Shown one piece after another: positions 41,795-51,404 of a DNA stretch of 64,000 bases; position 1 is the first letter of the stretch, and every line of letters starts with the position of its first letter. Origin of the DNA: Pseudochryseolinea flava (GTDB lineage: Bacteria; Bacteroidota; Bacteroidia; Cytophagales; Cyclobacteriaceae); assembly GCF_003286915.1 (NCBI RefSeq), contig NZ_QMFY01000008.1:186001-250000 (forward strand), read 5' to 3'. The notes below the pieces were generated by a model, which ran no database searches, had not been told where the DNA came from, and worked only from the letters and a program-made list of their open reading frames with translations. The translations under genes were made by a program, and so were the position numbers.

Positions 41795-43286
41795 TGTAGT
41801 AATTATTGGTAGTGGACTTGGAGGACTTGCGTGTGGAACCATTCTCGCGAAGGAAGGATATAAGGTTTGTGTTATCGAGAAGAATAAGCAGATCGGTGGT
41901 AATCTGCAAACCTTTGTTCGCGATGGTGTGGTGTTCGATTCAGGCGTGCATTATGTTGGTGGGTTAGATCAAGGACAGAATTTGTACCTTCTCTTCAAGT
42001 ACATGGGTATTATGGACAAGCTTAAACTTCGGAAGCTTGACGATGATGTATTTGATGCGATCTTATTCGATGGTGATCCGGTAGTTTATAAATATGCTCA
42101 GGGGTATGAGCGGTTCATTCAAGTTTTGGCAGAACAATTTCCAGGTGAGGAAGAAGCGCTTAGAAAATATTGTGACGGTATAAAAGAAGTTTGTACTAAG
42201 TTTCCTTTGTATAACCTGCGTCATGGAGATTACTTCGATAAGGTCGGTGCGTTGGAAATCGATACGCAAGCTTTTCTTGAGTCGATCACAGACAATAAAA
42301 AACTTCAGAGTGTGCTAGCAGGAACGAGTTTGCTGTACGCAGGGGAGCCTGATAAAACACCGTTGTATGTACATGCGCTTGTGTTAAATAGTTACATTGA
42401 AAGCTCGTGGCGTTTCATTGACGGCGGTTCACAAATTGCGCGATTACTTTCGCGTCAGATTGTAGCGGCAGGTGGAAAGATTATCACACGCAAACAAATC
42501 GTGAAGCTTCATGAAGAAGACGGCAAGATTGCGTACGCCGAAGCAAAAACTGGTGAGCGTTACTACGGACATCGCTTTATTTCAAATGTCCATCCCGTGA
42601 AGACAATGGAGATGACAGATAGCGACAAGATTAAAAAAGCTTTTCGAACGCGTCTTAAGAGCCTCGAGAATTCGATCTCCGTTTTCTATGTAAACGTGGT
42701 GTTGAAGCCCAAGTCGATGAAATATGTAAATCACAATTACTACTATTTCCGCGCAAATGATGCTTGGTCTGTATTGAAATATACAGACGAGACATGGCCA
42801 ACAGGGTATGCGCTGTACTATTCGGCTTCAGAAGATGTTGAATATGCAGAAGGCATTACCTTGATGACATATATGCGTTTTGACGAAGTTGAAAAATGGC
42901 AACATACTTTTAATACAGTGTCTTTTGAAGGCGATCGGGGCGCAGATTACGAAGCCTTTAAGAAAGAGAAGTCTGAGAAACTATTCGATTTAGTAGAAGA
43001 AAGATTTCCTGGTTTTAAGGATTGCATTCAATCATACTATACGGCTACGCCATTGTCGGTGCGTGATTACATTGGTACGGACGACGGCTCTTTGTATGGA
43101 ATCGTAAAAGATTATCGCGAACCCATGCGCACCTTTATTTCGCCACGCACAAAGGTTCCTAATCTCTTCATGACCGGACAGAATCTAAATTTGCATGGTG
43201 TTCTTGGTGTTTCGGTGAGTGCTGTGTTGACTTGCTCGGAGATGCTTGGGATTGATTACATTCTTAACAAGATCCGAAATGCTTAA
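41781..43286 (+). CDS. CrtISO/RetSat-like FAD oxidoreductase
   Basis: A 501-residue FAD/NAD(P)-binding enzyme of the phytoene desaturase superfamily, closest in feel to carotenoid isomerase and retinol saturase. Seen: VVIIGSGLGGLACG (6-19), IEKNKQIGGNLQTFVRDGVVFDSGVHYVGG, and the C-terminal FAD segment LFMTGQNLNLHGVLGVSVSAV. It may isomerise, desaturate or reduce the polyene. Start at MEPYDVV, which overlaps the fusion gene by 14 bp. Substrate is inferred from context only. Confidence 0.9.
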   Translation: MEPYDVVIIGSGLGGLACGTILAKEGYKVCVIEKNKQIGGNLQTFVRDGVVFDSGVHYVGGLDQGQNLYLLFKYMGIMDKLKLRKLDDDVFDAILFDGDPVVYKYAQGYERFIQVLAEQFPGEEEALRKYCDGIKEVCTKFPLYNLRHGDYFDKVGALEIDTQAFLESITDNKKLQSVLAGTSLLYAGEPDKTPLYVHALVLNSYIESSWRFIDGGSQIARLLSRQIVAAGGKIITRKQIVKLHEEDGKIAYAEAKTGERYYGHRFISNVHPVKTMEMTDSDKIKKAFRTRLKSLENSISVFYVNVVLKPKSMKYVNHNYYYFRANDAWSVLKYTDETWPTGYALYYSASEDVEYAEGITLMTYMRFDEVEKWQHTFNTVSFEGDRGADYEAFKKEKSEKLFDLVEERFPGFKDCIQSYYTATPLSVRDYIGTDDGSLYGIVKDYREPMRTFISPRTKVPNLFMTGQNLNLHGVLGVSVSAVLTCSEMLGIDYILNKIRNA

Positions 43287-44946
43287 ACGCATTGTAAAAA
43301 TAATATCAACGTTATTGGGTGTTATGGTGGCGCTTGTGCTCATCATGATGATCTATGTTCGCGTCGTGTCATCGACGGATCCGCCGGCGGCTGCAGTACA
43401 ACAACTTGAGTCGATGAAGGTTGATAAACCCGTGGCTACTTCCGATGGGTTAATGACGTATGGAGATAGCTGGTTTAGAAAAAGCGAAACCGGATTTTAC
43501 GAACTCTACGTGGAGGGTGATGCGCTTAGCCGAGGCGTTGCGGCAGGTCAATTGACGCAGTCTCTGGTCCAGTATCAAGAGAAAGTGTTCAATGATCAAA
43601 TTGAGAAACTGGTGCCTTCACCAATTTATCGCGAGTGTCTTCGGTATTTTGTCGGGTGGTTCAACAGGGACCTCGATGAATATGTAGATGAAGAATTCAA
43701 AACGGAGATCTATGGAATTTCTCAAGTGTCTTCCCACGATTACGACTATATCGCACCGGCATATCAACGCATTTTGAATTATCATGGCGCGCATGACATC
43801 GGACATGCATTACAAAATATGGCGCTGGTAGGATGTACCTCTTTTGGTACTTGGGGAAATGACTCCGAAGATGGCTCTCTCATCATCGGTCGTAATTTTG
43901 ATTTCTTCGTGGGTGAAGAATTCGCGAAGAACAAGATCATTGCTTTCTACAAGCCTAGCAACGGATATCCTTTTATGATGGTGACCTTTGGTGGCATGAC
44001 CGGTGTGTTGTCGGGTATGAACGTTGCCGGTTTGACTGTTACCATTAACGCTGCGAAATCTGATATTCCATCCGGCGCCGCTACACCTGTGTCGCTTGTT
44101 GCGCGCGAAATTTTGCAGTACGCAACAACCATTGAAGAAGCCTATGCGATTGCTCAGAAACGAAAGATGTTCGTCGCTGAGAGCTTCTTGATCGGGTCGG
44201 CTAAGGATCATCGCGCTGCTGTCATTGAGAAAGATACCGAACAGACTTCCTTGTATGAATCGAACCAGGAACGTATCGTTTGCACCAATCATTTTCAGAG
44301 CGCTACGCTTGGCAATACTGTTGTCAATCAGGAACACATTAATGCGAGTGCATCCAAATACAGGTACGAACGTGTGGAAGAGTTGATTCGTAAGAATGAA
44401 AAAAATACTGTTGCGAAAACAGTACAACTACTCCGTGATCAGAGGGGAAAGGCTGATGCTGAAATAGGACTGGGGAACGAAAAAGCAATCAATCAATTGA
44501 TTGCCCATCACAGTATTATTTTTCAACCTGAAAAAGGTTTGGTTTGGATTTCAGCAAATCGGTATCAGCTGGGTAAATTCGTTTGCTACGATTTGAATAA
44601 AGTATTTGCTACACAGAAAACGAGCAATGCTGAGATCTATGAAAAGGATAAGACATTTGCGGAAGATTCTTTTCTTCAGAGCGATGCGTTTGAAAAGTTC
44701 ATGAAGGTGGAACGTTACCGATTTCCTTTTAATGAACGCAGCGACTTAGATCCACAAGCAATTGTTCAAAGTAACCCGCAGGCCTATCACGCTTACATGT
44801 TTAGCGGTGATGTTTATTTTCAGCGGGAAGATTATTCAAACGCCGTGAGGATGTATGAGCTTGCGCTGACGAAAGAGATCGCTACACAGGGAGAACGTGA
44901 TCACATCGAGAAAAATCTGATCAAAGCAAAAGAGATGAATCGATGA
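43279..44946 (+). CDS. C45-type Ntn-hydrolase acyltransferase/hydrolase with C-terminal TPR
   Basis: A 555-residue protein with an N-terminal helix (about 4-28) and a domain of the acyl-CoA:6-aminopenicillanate acyltransferase/C45 family. Seen: the nucleophile Cys186 in VGCTSFGTWG, IIGRNFDF, GMTGVLSGMNVAGLTVTINA and IVCTNHF. The Cys would become N-terminal by self-cleavage. The last 60 residues read as a TPR-like pair (QAYHAYMFSGDVYFQREDYSNAVRMYELAL). It may form or cleave an amide or ester on the pigment outside the cytoplasm. It overlaps both neighbours (8 and 4 bp). Confidence 0.86.
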   Translation: MLKRIVKIISTLLGVMVALVLIMMIYVRVVSSTDPPAAAVQQLESMKVDKPVATSDGLMTYGDSWFRKSETGFYELYVEGDALSRGVAAGQLTQSLVQYQEKVFNDQIEKLVPSPIYRECLRYFVGWFNRDLDEYVDEEFKTEIYGISQVSSHDYDYIAPAYQRILNYHGAHDIGHALQNMALVGCTSFGTWGNDSEDGSLIIGRNFDFFVGEEFAKNKIIAFYKPSNGYPFMMVTFGGMTGVLSGMNVAGLTVTINAAKSDIPSGAATPVSLVAREILQYATTIEEAYAIAQKRKMFVAESFLIGSAKDHRAAVIEKDTEQTSLYESNQERIVCTNHFQSATLGNTVVNQEHINASASKYRYERVEELIRKNEKNTVAKTVQLLRDQRGKADAEIGLGNEKAINQLIAHHSIIFQPEKGLVWISANRYQLGKFVCYDLNKVFATQKTSNAEIYEKDKTFAEDSFLQSDAFEKFMKVERYRFPFNERSDLDPQAIVQSNPQAYHAYMFSGDVYFQREDYSNAVRMYELALTKEIATQGERDHIEKNLIKAKEMNR

Positions 44947-45317
44947 TTGTTGGAAACGGTATCGATATGGTTGAAGTGAAACGCATTGCAGATAAAATCG
45001 CTCGTGATACCGGATTTCGGGAAGTTGTTTTTTCTACGGCGGAAATCAACTATTGTGAAAAAGCTTTGAAGAAAGCAGAACATTATGCTGCGCGGTTTGC
45101 TGCGAAGGAAGCGTTTCTGAAAGCAAGTGGATTGGGGTTGACGGCGGGCCACGAACTTCATTTGATCGAGGTAGCATCAGATTCTTTAGGAAAGCCATCG
45201 ATTGTACTGGGAGGGAAGTTTAAGCAACTTGCCGAAGAGAATGGATGGAATAAAATACATGTTTCACTTACACACGTGGCGGCATTTGCAATGGCCTTTG
45301 TAATTATTGAACGATGA
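44943..45317 (+). CDS. acpS: Holo-ACP synthase (4'-phosphopantetheinyl transferase)
   Basis: A 124-residue AcpS-type enzyme that transfers phosphopantetheine from CoA to the ACP serine. Seen: GNGIDMVEVKRI with the metal ligand Asp8, and AARFAAKEAFLKA with Glu56, at the spacing of the family; HVSLTHVAAFAMAFVIIE closes the fold. Being inside the operon it most likely primes ACP 1 and ACP 2. It is coupled by ATGA overlaps on both sides. Whether it is also the only AcpS of the cell cannot be seen here. Confidence 0.93.
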   Translation: MIVGNGIDMVEVKRIADKIARDTGFREVVFSTAEINYCEKALKKAEHYAARFAAKEAFLKASGLGLTAGHELHLIEVASDSLGKPSIVLGGKFKQLAEENGWNKIHVSLTHVAAFAMAFVIIER

Positions 45318-46618
45318 ACTTAACGCCGGATATTGAATTTGCTTCTGCTCACGATATTGCCGCAATGCAGTATGAAAAATTGACGGCACTGCTAAGTTAT
45401 CTTCAAACGCATTCTCCATTTTATCAACGTCATTTTAGTAAGCACGCAATCGATCTCAACGCGGTAAAAAGCATTGCCGATTTGGCCTCTATAACGCCCG
45501 TTACGAAAGATGATCTCCAGCGCGAGAATTGGGATTTCATTTGTGTTCCGCGACATAAGATCGTAGAATATACAAGTACTTCTGGAACACTCGGGAAACC
45601 TGTAACGGTACCCCTATCTGCCAATGATATTAAACGATTGGCATACAATGAGGCGATTTCTTTTGCGTGTGCCGATGGTGATAAACACGATCTCTACCAG
45701 CTCATGTTAACCATGGACCGGCAGTTTATGGCTGGGCTCGCTTACTTTGAAGGCATTCGTCAACTCGGTGCAGGCTTAATTCGCGTAGGTCCTGGCTTGC
45801 CGGCGATGCAATGGGAAGTGATACATCGTCTCCAGCCAACGGCGATTGTAGCTGTCCCTTCATTTGTTGTGAAGCTGTTGGAGTATGCCGTGCAGCATGG
45901 TATTGACCCTAATAAAACGAGTGTCAAAAAAGTTATCTGTATTGGTGAAAGTATTCGAACCGCAGACTTGTCATTAAATGCGCTCGGGCAAAAAATTACC
46001 GCGCAATGGAATGTAGTATTGTTTGGAACCTACGCCGCTACTGAGATGCAGACGGCTTTTCCTGAATGTAGGCATGGCCGGGGAGGGCATCTTCATCCTG
46101 AGCTGATTATTGTTGAGATTCTCGACGACGATAATAATGTTGTGAAACCAGGCCAAGCGGGAGAGGTAACCATCACAACACTTGGCGTTGAAGCAATGCC
46201 ATTGTTGCGATACAAGACAGGAGACATTGCAAAAGCATTTGTCGAACCATGTGCTTGCGGAAGGAATACAATACGCCTTAGTCCGGTGCTGGGGCGAAAA
46301 CAGCATATGTTAAAGGTGAAAGGGACGACACTTTTTCCGCCAGCGATCTTTGAAGTATTGAATAAGACGCGTGGTGTTCGCGATTATGTTGTTGAAGTAA
46401 CGGATAGTGCGCTGGGCACAGATGAACTTATGATTTATGTTTTGGCCGAGGAAGAAAATGAACCAGTTTCAAAACAATTGCTGTCGGCATTTCAGTCGCA
46501 GTTGCGTGTAGTGCCTGCGTTGCAATTTGTGGATCCGCGGGCGTTGGAAGAATTGCAGGGTGTTGGTACAAATCGGAAGGTGAGTCGCTTTATGGATAGA
46601 AGGTCTATAAACAAATGA
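45314..46618 (+). CDS. PaaK-like adenylate-forming ligase
   Basis: A 434-residue enzyme of the phenylacetate-CoA ligase type. Seen: THSPFYQRHF, the nucleotide loop TSTSGTLGKP (87-96), FGTYAATEMQTAFPEC, LLRYKTGDIAKAF, CACGR and the C-terminal AMP-binding domain with VKGTTLFPPAIFEVL. It should activate the ammonia-lyase product (4-coumarate or similar) and load it on CoA or ACP, giving the starter for the ketosynthases. It is the last gene of the operon, coupled to acpS by ATGA. The gene faces a convergent neighbour 46 bp away. Confidence 0.9.
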   Translation: MNLTPDIEFASAHDIAAMQYEKLTALLSYLQTHSPFYQRHFSKHAIDLNAVKSIADLASITPVTKDDLQRENWDFICVPRHKIVEYTSTSGTLGKPVTVPLSANDIKRLAYNEAISFACADGDKHDLYQLMLTMDRQFMAGLAYFEGIRQLGAGLIRVGPGLPAMQWEVIHRLQPTAIVAVPSFVVKLLEYAVQHGIDPNKTSVKKVICIGESIRTADLSLNALGQKITAQWNVVLFGTYAATEMQTAFPECRHGRGGHLHPELIIVEILDDDNNVVKPGQAGEVTITTLGVEAMPLLRYKTGDIAKAFVEPCACGRNTIRLSPVLGRKQHMLKVKGTTLFPPAIFEVLNKTRGVRDYVVEVTDSALGTDELMIYVLAEEENEPVSKQLLSAFQSQLRVVPALQFVDPRALEELQGVGTNRKVSRFMDRRSINK

Positions 46619-46664
46619 TGCCGGCATAACCGGCACCATCTGCTATCTAAATTTGCTCACTAAA

Positions 46665-47411
46665 TTATCCAACTTCTTTTTCAAGTTCGTCAATTTTTTG
46701 CTGCGCTTCAGACTTTCCTAAAGAGTAAGAAAGTTTGTAAAGCTCAAGCGCTTCACGTCTAGTTTCTTTTTTCTTCTTAGGCGCAAACTTCGTTCTGTCA
46801 GCAGCAGTTTCAAGTGCTTGTGCTTGTGCAAAGTACATGTCTGCCTGAGTTAAGCGTGATTGCGTGTTGATTTCTTCAACCTTTGTTTCGAGGTTAGCAA
46901 CATCTTGCTCACGCATCTTGATCGTTTCTGTGTTCATGTTGATCAAAGAATCTTTCTGATTTACAGACGCTGTCAAGTTCGCGTTTTCACCACGCATTCT
47001 TTCTACTTCAGTTTGAAGTGCAGCGATTTGAGCCGTGCTGGCTTCAAGATCAGCTTTCAAACGCTTGATGGTAGCAGAGTATCCAGAGGATGAAGCTTTA
47101 GAAGATTTTACAGACTTTTCAAGTTCTGCAATCTTCGCTTGTGTTTCTCTGATGTGGTTGTTGATGCTCTTCAATCGTCCAGAATAGTCTTTGTAAGAAG
47201 TGCCTTCAACAACATCCGTTCTCAGAAGTTGTCTGCTTGCGTCAATAGAATCGATCAGAACACCGACTTCATTAAGTTGCTGAGCAGTTTGTTGGCTCAC
47301 TTGAAGTTCAGTACGTAACGAATCGACTTCGGCATGGAGTCTTGCCTTTTCTTCTCTATCACAGCTCCAGAGCATTGCAATCAGTGGCAATGCAAAGATG
47401 AGTTTCTTCAT
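46665..47411 (-). CDS. Coiled-coil lipoprotein
   Basis: A 248-residue lipoprotein with lipobox (IAMLWSC, Cys17) and nearly continuous coiled coil from about 20 to 200 (heptads such as VDSLRTELQVSQQTAQQLNEV and LKADLEASTAQIAALQTEVERM), ending in a TPR-like helical pair (ALELYKLSYSLGKSEAQQKIDEL). No enzyme motif. Likely a periplasmic structural or scaffold protein. It converges on the pigment operon and lacks a clear terminator in the 46-bp gap. Confidence 0.8.
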   Translation of the reverse strand: MKKLIFALPLIAMLWSCDREEKARLHAEVDSLRTELQVSQQTAQQLNEVGVLIDSIDASRQLLRTDVVEGTSYKDYSGRLKSINNHIRETQAKIAELEKSVKSSKASSSGYSATIKRLKADLEASTAQIAALQTEVERMRGENANLTASVNQKDSLINMNTETIKMREQDVANLETKVEEINTQSRLTQADMYFAQAQALETAADRTKFAPKKKKETRREALELYKLSYSLGKSEAQQKIDELEKEVG

Positions 47412-47666
47412 ATTGTTAAGTTTTAATTTCTACTACCCTTTGCAAATGAGACAGCAGGGGGCCATACTTTTTCATTTTCGGGGATAAACAGTCGATCATG
47501 GCGATGAATTAACCCGCTCCCTCGAATTTTTAGATTTTGCTCAGAATCCTTTGTAGAAATTTTCCCCACCTTGAGTATAAATTTTGTTGAACCAAACATC
47601 CAAATTCTTGTCCGCCTGTTTTTCGATACTCCAATTTTCTACTCTATTTTTACCCAAACATTCAAT

Positions 47667-48917
47667 ATGAAGCTCAAAACCACGGGCGCCCTAACGGCCA
47701 TTACCCTCGTTTCTTCAATGGCCTTTGGTCAAACCGTAAAGGATTTAGGAGAAGTATCGGCAACCGCACACAATGTCGCTGTCACCGTAAATCCAAAGAA
47801 TCCACAAAATATCATTGCTGCTACCGGTGGCGCCATACATTATAGTATCGACGGCGGCCAGAATTGGACGAAATCATTGTCGGAAGCATTGGGTGTTGGA
47901 GCGCCTGTAGTGGTTGCCAATGTAAAGGGCGACGCACACTATCTTCATACAGAACAAACGGCGAGTGGTTCCAGTGTTATCTTTTGCCATGCATCATCCG
48001 ATGGTGGAAAAACTTGGAGTGAACCCATTGCCGTAACAGACCCTCAACAGAAGGATCGCCGGATGCCTTGGGCTATTTATGATGGTAAAGAAAATTTATA
48101 TGTATCCTGGACGGAGTTCGATAAATATGGAAGTGATGATGCAAATTGTCAGTCGCGTATCATGCTTTCGCGCTCGTCGAGTGGAAAGAAATGGGGTGAT
48201 CCGATCGAAATTTCTCAGACACCCGGCAATTGTGTCGACGATAAAAGTGCTGTAGCGGGAAGTATGCCGGCTGCAGGTATCGATGGAAAGATGTTCGTAG
48301 GATGGTCGCAAGGTGATCGCGTGATGGTAGATCGTTCTTTCGATGGCGGTCTTTGGCTCTCGAACGATATTCCGGCCATCCAACAAAGATCCGGTAGAAA
48401 AATAGAAATCCCCGACCTGGGACCGACGAATGGCAAAGCGTTAATTGTATCCGACCGCGGTAAGAGTGAGCAACGCGGATTGTTGTATGTTGTATTTGCA
48501 GATCAACGGTATGGCAAAACCACCACCGATATTTATTTCACACGCTCCGTCAACTTCGGTGATCTTTGGATATCGCCAGAGAAAGTAACGCCGAAATTAG
48601 AAGGCGTGCATCACCAATTCTTACCCTGGGCAACCATTGATCAAAGCACTGGCTTTTTATACATCGTTTATTACGAAATGGACGAAGATGGCTTGATACA
48701 TGTAAAACTATCGTGGTCAAATGATGCCGGGATCAGCTTTAAAACACTATCGCTTACCAGCGCACCCATTCATTTGCCCTCAGGATATACGCCGGAGTAT
48801 ATCAACGTATCGGCCCACAAGGGAGTGGTAAGCACCATTTGGTTACAAGACGAGAACGGAAAAAGCGTAGCCAAAGTAGCCACCGTGAAGTATGAAGATC
48901 TAGCGAAGAATCAGTAG
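47667..48917 (+). CDS. Secreted sialidase/BNR-type beta-propeller protein
   Basis: A 416-residue exported protein with signal peptide MKLKTTGALTAITLVSSMAFGQ and a sialidase-fold propeller. Seen: Asp-box repeats (SIDGGQNW, SSDGGKTW, SNDAGISF) and LYVVFADQRYG. The catalytic Arg triad and Tyr of true sialidases cannot be assigned, so enzymatic activity is open. Start at the Met of the signal peptide; an in-frame ATG-rich leader from 47571 is not a signal peptide. Convergent with the DsbA-like gene. Confidence 0.85.
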   Translation: MKLKTTGALTAITLVSSMAFGQTVKDLGEVSATAHNVAVTVNPKNPQNIIAATGGAIHYSIDGGQNWTKSLSEALGVGAPVVVANVKGDAHYLHTEQTASGSSVIFCHASSDGGKTWSEPIAVTDPQQKDRRMPWAIYDGKENLYVSWTEFDKYGSDDANCQSRIMLSRSSSGKKWGDPIEISQTPGNCVDDKSAVAGSMPAAGIDGKMFVGWSQGDRVMVDRSFDGGLWLSNDIPAIQQRSGRKIEIPDLGPTNGKALIVSDRGKSEQRGLLYVVFADQRYGKTTTDIYFTRSVNFGDLWISPEKVTPKLEGVHHQFLPWATIDQSTGFLYIVYYEMDEDGLIHVKLSWSNDAGISFKTLSLTSAPIHLPSGYTPEYINVSAHKGVVSTIWLQDENGKSVAKVATVKYEDLAKNQ

Positions 48918-48961
48918 TTGTCGCGTAGTACCTTCACCCTACAACAACTACTGAAAATTAT

Positions 48962-49660
48962 TTAGCAATTCTTGCCGTCGACATCACAAGCGTCGCCAGT
49001 GATTGCGACCTCGCTTTCAGCATGAATTTCTTGAAATGCTTTTACAAAAGTTTCGGAAGCCTGTGCGCCGGAAACTCCATACTTATTGTTGATGATGTAG
49101 AACGGCACACCCGTGATGCCAAGTTTGCTTAATTCTTTCTCGGCAAGTGATATTTGTTGAATTGCCTGCGGACTTGCAAAGATGTCAGGGTCCGCGGCAT
49201 TCACAAGGCCAACTGATTTTGCTATTTCGCGCAGTGTGTTTTTGTTCGTGAGATCGACACCATCCGTAAAGTAGGCGTTAAATAAAGCTTCCATCACTTC
49301 GAGATGTTTGCCCTCAAGCTTTGCGAGTTGAACGATGCTATGTAGCATTCTTGTGTTGGGCGACGTAGTTTGCTTATCATAATCGAACGTTAATCCTTCT
49401 TGGGCTGCAACATTGGTTACATTTCCCGTAAGCTGTTCGTAGCGGGCTTCGCTCCCAAACTTATCAATAAGGTGTTCTTTCTGATTAACACCTTCTACCG
49501 GTGTATTTGGATTGAGCTCAAAAGGATGATACTCCACTTCAAATTGAAATTTGTCAGCTAGCTGATGCATGGCCTTTTCAAGTCGGCGCTTACCAATGTA
49601 GCACCATGGGCAAACGATGTCGGAAACTATATCGATTTTAATGGTTGGTTTCGTGTTCAT
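48962..49660 (-). CDS. DsbA-family oxidoreductase, FrnE-like
   Basis: A 232-residue cytoplasmic thioredoxin-fold protein of the FrnE/2-hydroxychromene isomerase-like group. Seen: IDIVSDIVCPWCYIGKRRLEKAM with Cys17-Cys20 (CPWC), the insert helical domain, and the cis-Pro region GITGVPFYIINNKYGVSGAQ. No signal peptide, so it acts in the cytoplasm, perhaps in polyketide-type isomerisation or redox stress as in FrnE relatives. A Cys-containing tail (GDACDVDGKNC) is unusual. Confidence 0.93.
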   Translation of the reverse strand: MNTKPTIKIDIVSDIVCPWCYIGKRRLEKAMHQLADKFQFEVEYHPFELNPNTPVEGVNQKEHLIDKFGSEARYEQLTGNVTNVAAQEGLTFDYDKQTTSPNTRMLHSIVQLAKLEGKHLEVMEALFNAYFTDGVDLTNKNTLREIAKSVGLVNAADPDIFASPQAIQQISLAEKELSKLGITGVPFYIINNKYGVSGAQASETFVKAFQEIHAESEVAITGDACDVDGKNC

Positions 49661-49765
49661 GTAAATGTTTTAAGTGCAAACAGGGCGACGCTTTTTTTAG
49701 TTCTTGCCTGGTGAGGCGGTTCGGAAAAGCGCATAATTCCCAGTCATTTTCTCGCAGATTCTCCT

Positions 49766-49773
49766 TATTTTTG
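49766..49773 (+). promoter_or_regulatory. -7 promoter element of ahcY
   Basis: TATTTTTG matches TAnnTTTG, 75 bases upstream of the ahcY start. The -33 partner is unclear. Confidence 0.4.
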
Positions 49774-49848
49774 TCGCTGCTTACTAACAAAAAGTCCCTC
49801 TGGACGTTGTAGAAGCAAGGTTCCGGAAAAAGCAAAAAACATAAGAAC

Positions 49849-51156
49849 ATGACGGTTGACGAAAAATTGAAATTCAAGGTTAAAGACCTTTCATTGGCTG
49901 CCTGGGGTCGTAAAGAGATTACCCTTGCTGAGGCTGAAATGCCGGGTTTAATGGCAATTCGTGAAGAATTTGGCAAACAGCAGCCTTTAAAAGGCGCGCG
50001 TATCGCGGGTTGCTTGCACATGACCATCCAAACTGCAGTGTTGATTGAAACATTGATCGCCCTTGGAGCAGAAGTGTCTTGGTCTTCTTGTAACATCTTC
50101 TCTACGCAAGATCACGCGGCTGCGGCCATTGCTGCTGCTGGTATTCCAGTGTACGCTTGGAAAGGTATGAACGAACAGGAATTTGACTGGTGTATTGAAC
50201 AAACACTTTTCGCTTTCAAAGACGGCAAACCTTTGAACATGATCCTCGACGATGGTGGTGACCTTACCAACATGGTTCTTGATCGTTTCCCAGAACTTGT
50301 AAAAGATATTCGTGGTATCTCGGAAGAAACAACCACTGGCGTTCATCGCTTGATCGAACGTATGAACAATGGAAAACTTCCTATTCCAGCGATCAATATC
50401 AATGACTCTGTAACAAAATCTAAATTCGATAATAAGTACGGTTGTAAAGAATCTCTCGTAGATGCGATTCGTCGTGCAACAGATGTGATGATGGCCGGTA
50501 AAGTTGCTGTTGTCGCTGGTTATGGCGATGTAGGAAAAGGTTCTGCGGCGTCTCTACGCGGTGCGGGTGCGCGTGTAATCGTTACTGAAATCGATCCGAT
50601 CTGCGCGCTGCAAGCGGCGATGGACGGATATGCCGTGAAGAAAATGGACGATGCTGTTAAAGAAGCGGATATCGTGGTGACGGCGACAGGTAACTTTGGC
50701 ATTGTGTTGGCACGCCACTTCGAATCGATGAAAGATAAAACGATCGTATGTAATATCGGTCACTTCGATAATGAGATCGACGTAGCATGGTTGAATAAAA
50801 ATGCAGCGAAGGATGAAGTTAAGCCACAAGTAGATCTTTATACATTGAAGAATGGCCGTCAAGTTATTCTGCTTGCAGAAGGACGCCTTGTGAACCTTGG
50901 TTGTGCAACAGGTCACCCTTCATTTGTAATGTCGAACTCGTTTACAAACCAAACGCTTGCACAGCTTGAACTTTGGAACAACTCAAACAAGTATGAGAAT
51001 AAAGTTTACATGTTGCCGAAGCACTTGGATGAGAAAGTTGCAAGACTTCACTTGAAGAAAATCGGCGTTGAGCTTGATGAACTCACAGGTGATCAAGCTA
51101 AATATATTGGCGTTGAAGTGAAAGGTCCTTTCAAGCCAGATTACTACCGCTATTAA
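49849..51156 (+). CDS. ahcY: Adenosylhomocysteinase
   Basis: A 435-residue cytoplasmic enzyme that splits S-adenosylhomocysteine into homocysteine and adenosine and so keeps SAM methylation running. Seen: [39 protein letters not shown], the NAD loop [27 protein letters not shown] and the C-terminal KPDYYRY. All catalytic blocks are intact and the length is that of the common bacterial form. Monocistronic with its own -7 element and terminator. Confidence 0.97.
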   Translation: MTVDEKLKFKVKDLSLAAWGRKEITLAEAEMPGLMAIREEFGKQQPLKGARIAGCLHMTIQTAVLIETLIALGAEVSWSSCNIFSTQDHAAAAIAAAGIPVYAWKGMNEQEFDWCIEQTLFAFKDGKPLNMILDDGGDLTNMVLDRFPELVKDIRGISEETTTGVHRLIERMNNGKLPIPAININDSVTKSKFDNKYGCKESLVDAIRRATDVMMAGKVAVVAGYGDVGKGSAASLRGAGARVIVTEIDPICALQAAMDGYAVKKMDDAVKEADIVVTATGNFGIVLARHFESMKDKTIVCNIGHFDNEIDVAWLNKNAAKDEVKPQVDLYTLKNGRQVILLAEGRLVNLGCATGHPSFVMSNSFTNQTLAQLELWNNSNKYENKVYMLPKHLDEKVARLHLKKIGVELDELTGDQAKYIGVEVKGPFKPDYYRY

Positions 51157-51208
51157 TGCAAGCCTCTCGTCGCACGTTTGTGGCGATGCGCGAAATGCAA
51201 ATTCATAT

Positions 51209-51243
51209 AAAGGCTCTGTTGAAAGACAGGGCCTTTCTTTTTA
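51209..51243 (+). terminator. Intrinsic terminator of ahcY
   Basis: aaaggctctg at 51209-51218 pairs with cagggccttt at 51227-51236 (one G-U), eight-base loop, then a T-rich run. Confidence 0.85.
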
Positions 51244-51378
51244 TAGCCTTCTTCGTGAACGCAGGAACCCCGGCGCTTTTGTGCGGAAATGCACATACGA
51301 ATAACGATTAACGCAGCATTTCCTGGCAAGATATTCGCATCTAACCAGGCTTCATAGGATGCTAGAAGGCATTTCCTT

Positions 51379-51386
51379 TATATTTG
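51379..51386 (+). promoter_or_regulatory. -7 promoter element of a small secreted-protein gene
   Basis: TATATTTG matches TAnnTTTG, 18 bases before the Met at 51405, which supports that start over one at 51384. Confidence 0.45.
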
Positions 51387-51404
51387 AGCACGAACAACGA
51401 AACC

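Larger units (their letters stand above)
22612..46618 (+). other. Aryl-polyene/flexirubin-type biosynthetic gene cluster
   Basis: Twenty-four co-directional genes. The first two (ammonia-lyase, ketoreductase) are followed by a 121-bp gap with a second -7 element, then 22 genes with gaps of at most 15 bp or small overlaps. The set of ammonia-lyase, PaaK-like ligase, ACPs, several ketosynthases, FabG, dehydratases, AcpS, LolA, MMPL exporter and acyltransferases is that of flexirubin and aryl-polyene clusters. DarA and DarB, which make the dialkylresorcinol half of flexirubins, were not recognised. Confidence 0.88.

Noticed and set aside
43810-44427. 205-codon open frame antisense to the C45 gene
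   Set aside because: It lies entirely within a well-supported, conserved gene on the plus strand; Cys/His-rich translation is typical of shadow frames.
46620-46634. gccgg/ccggc hairpin after the PaaK-like gene as a terminator
   Set aside because: Only a 5-bp stem and no T-run on either strand.
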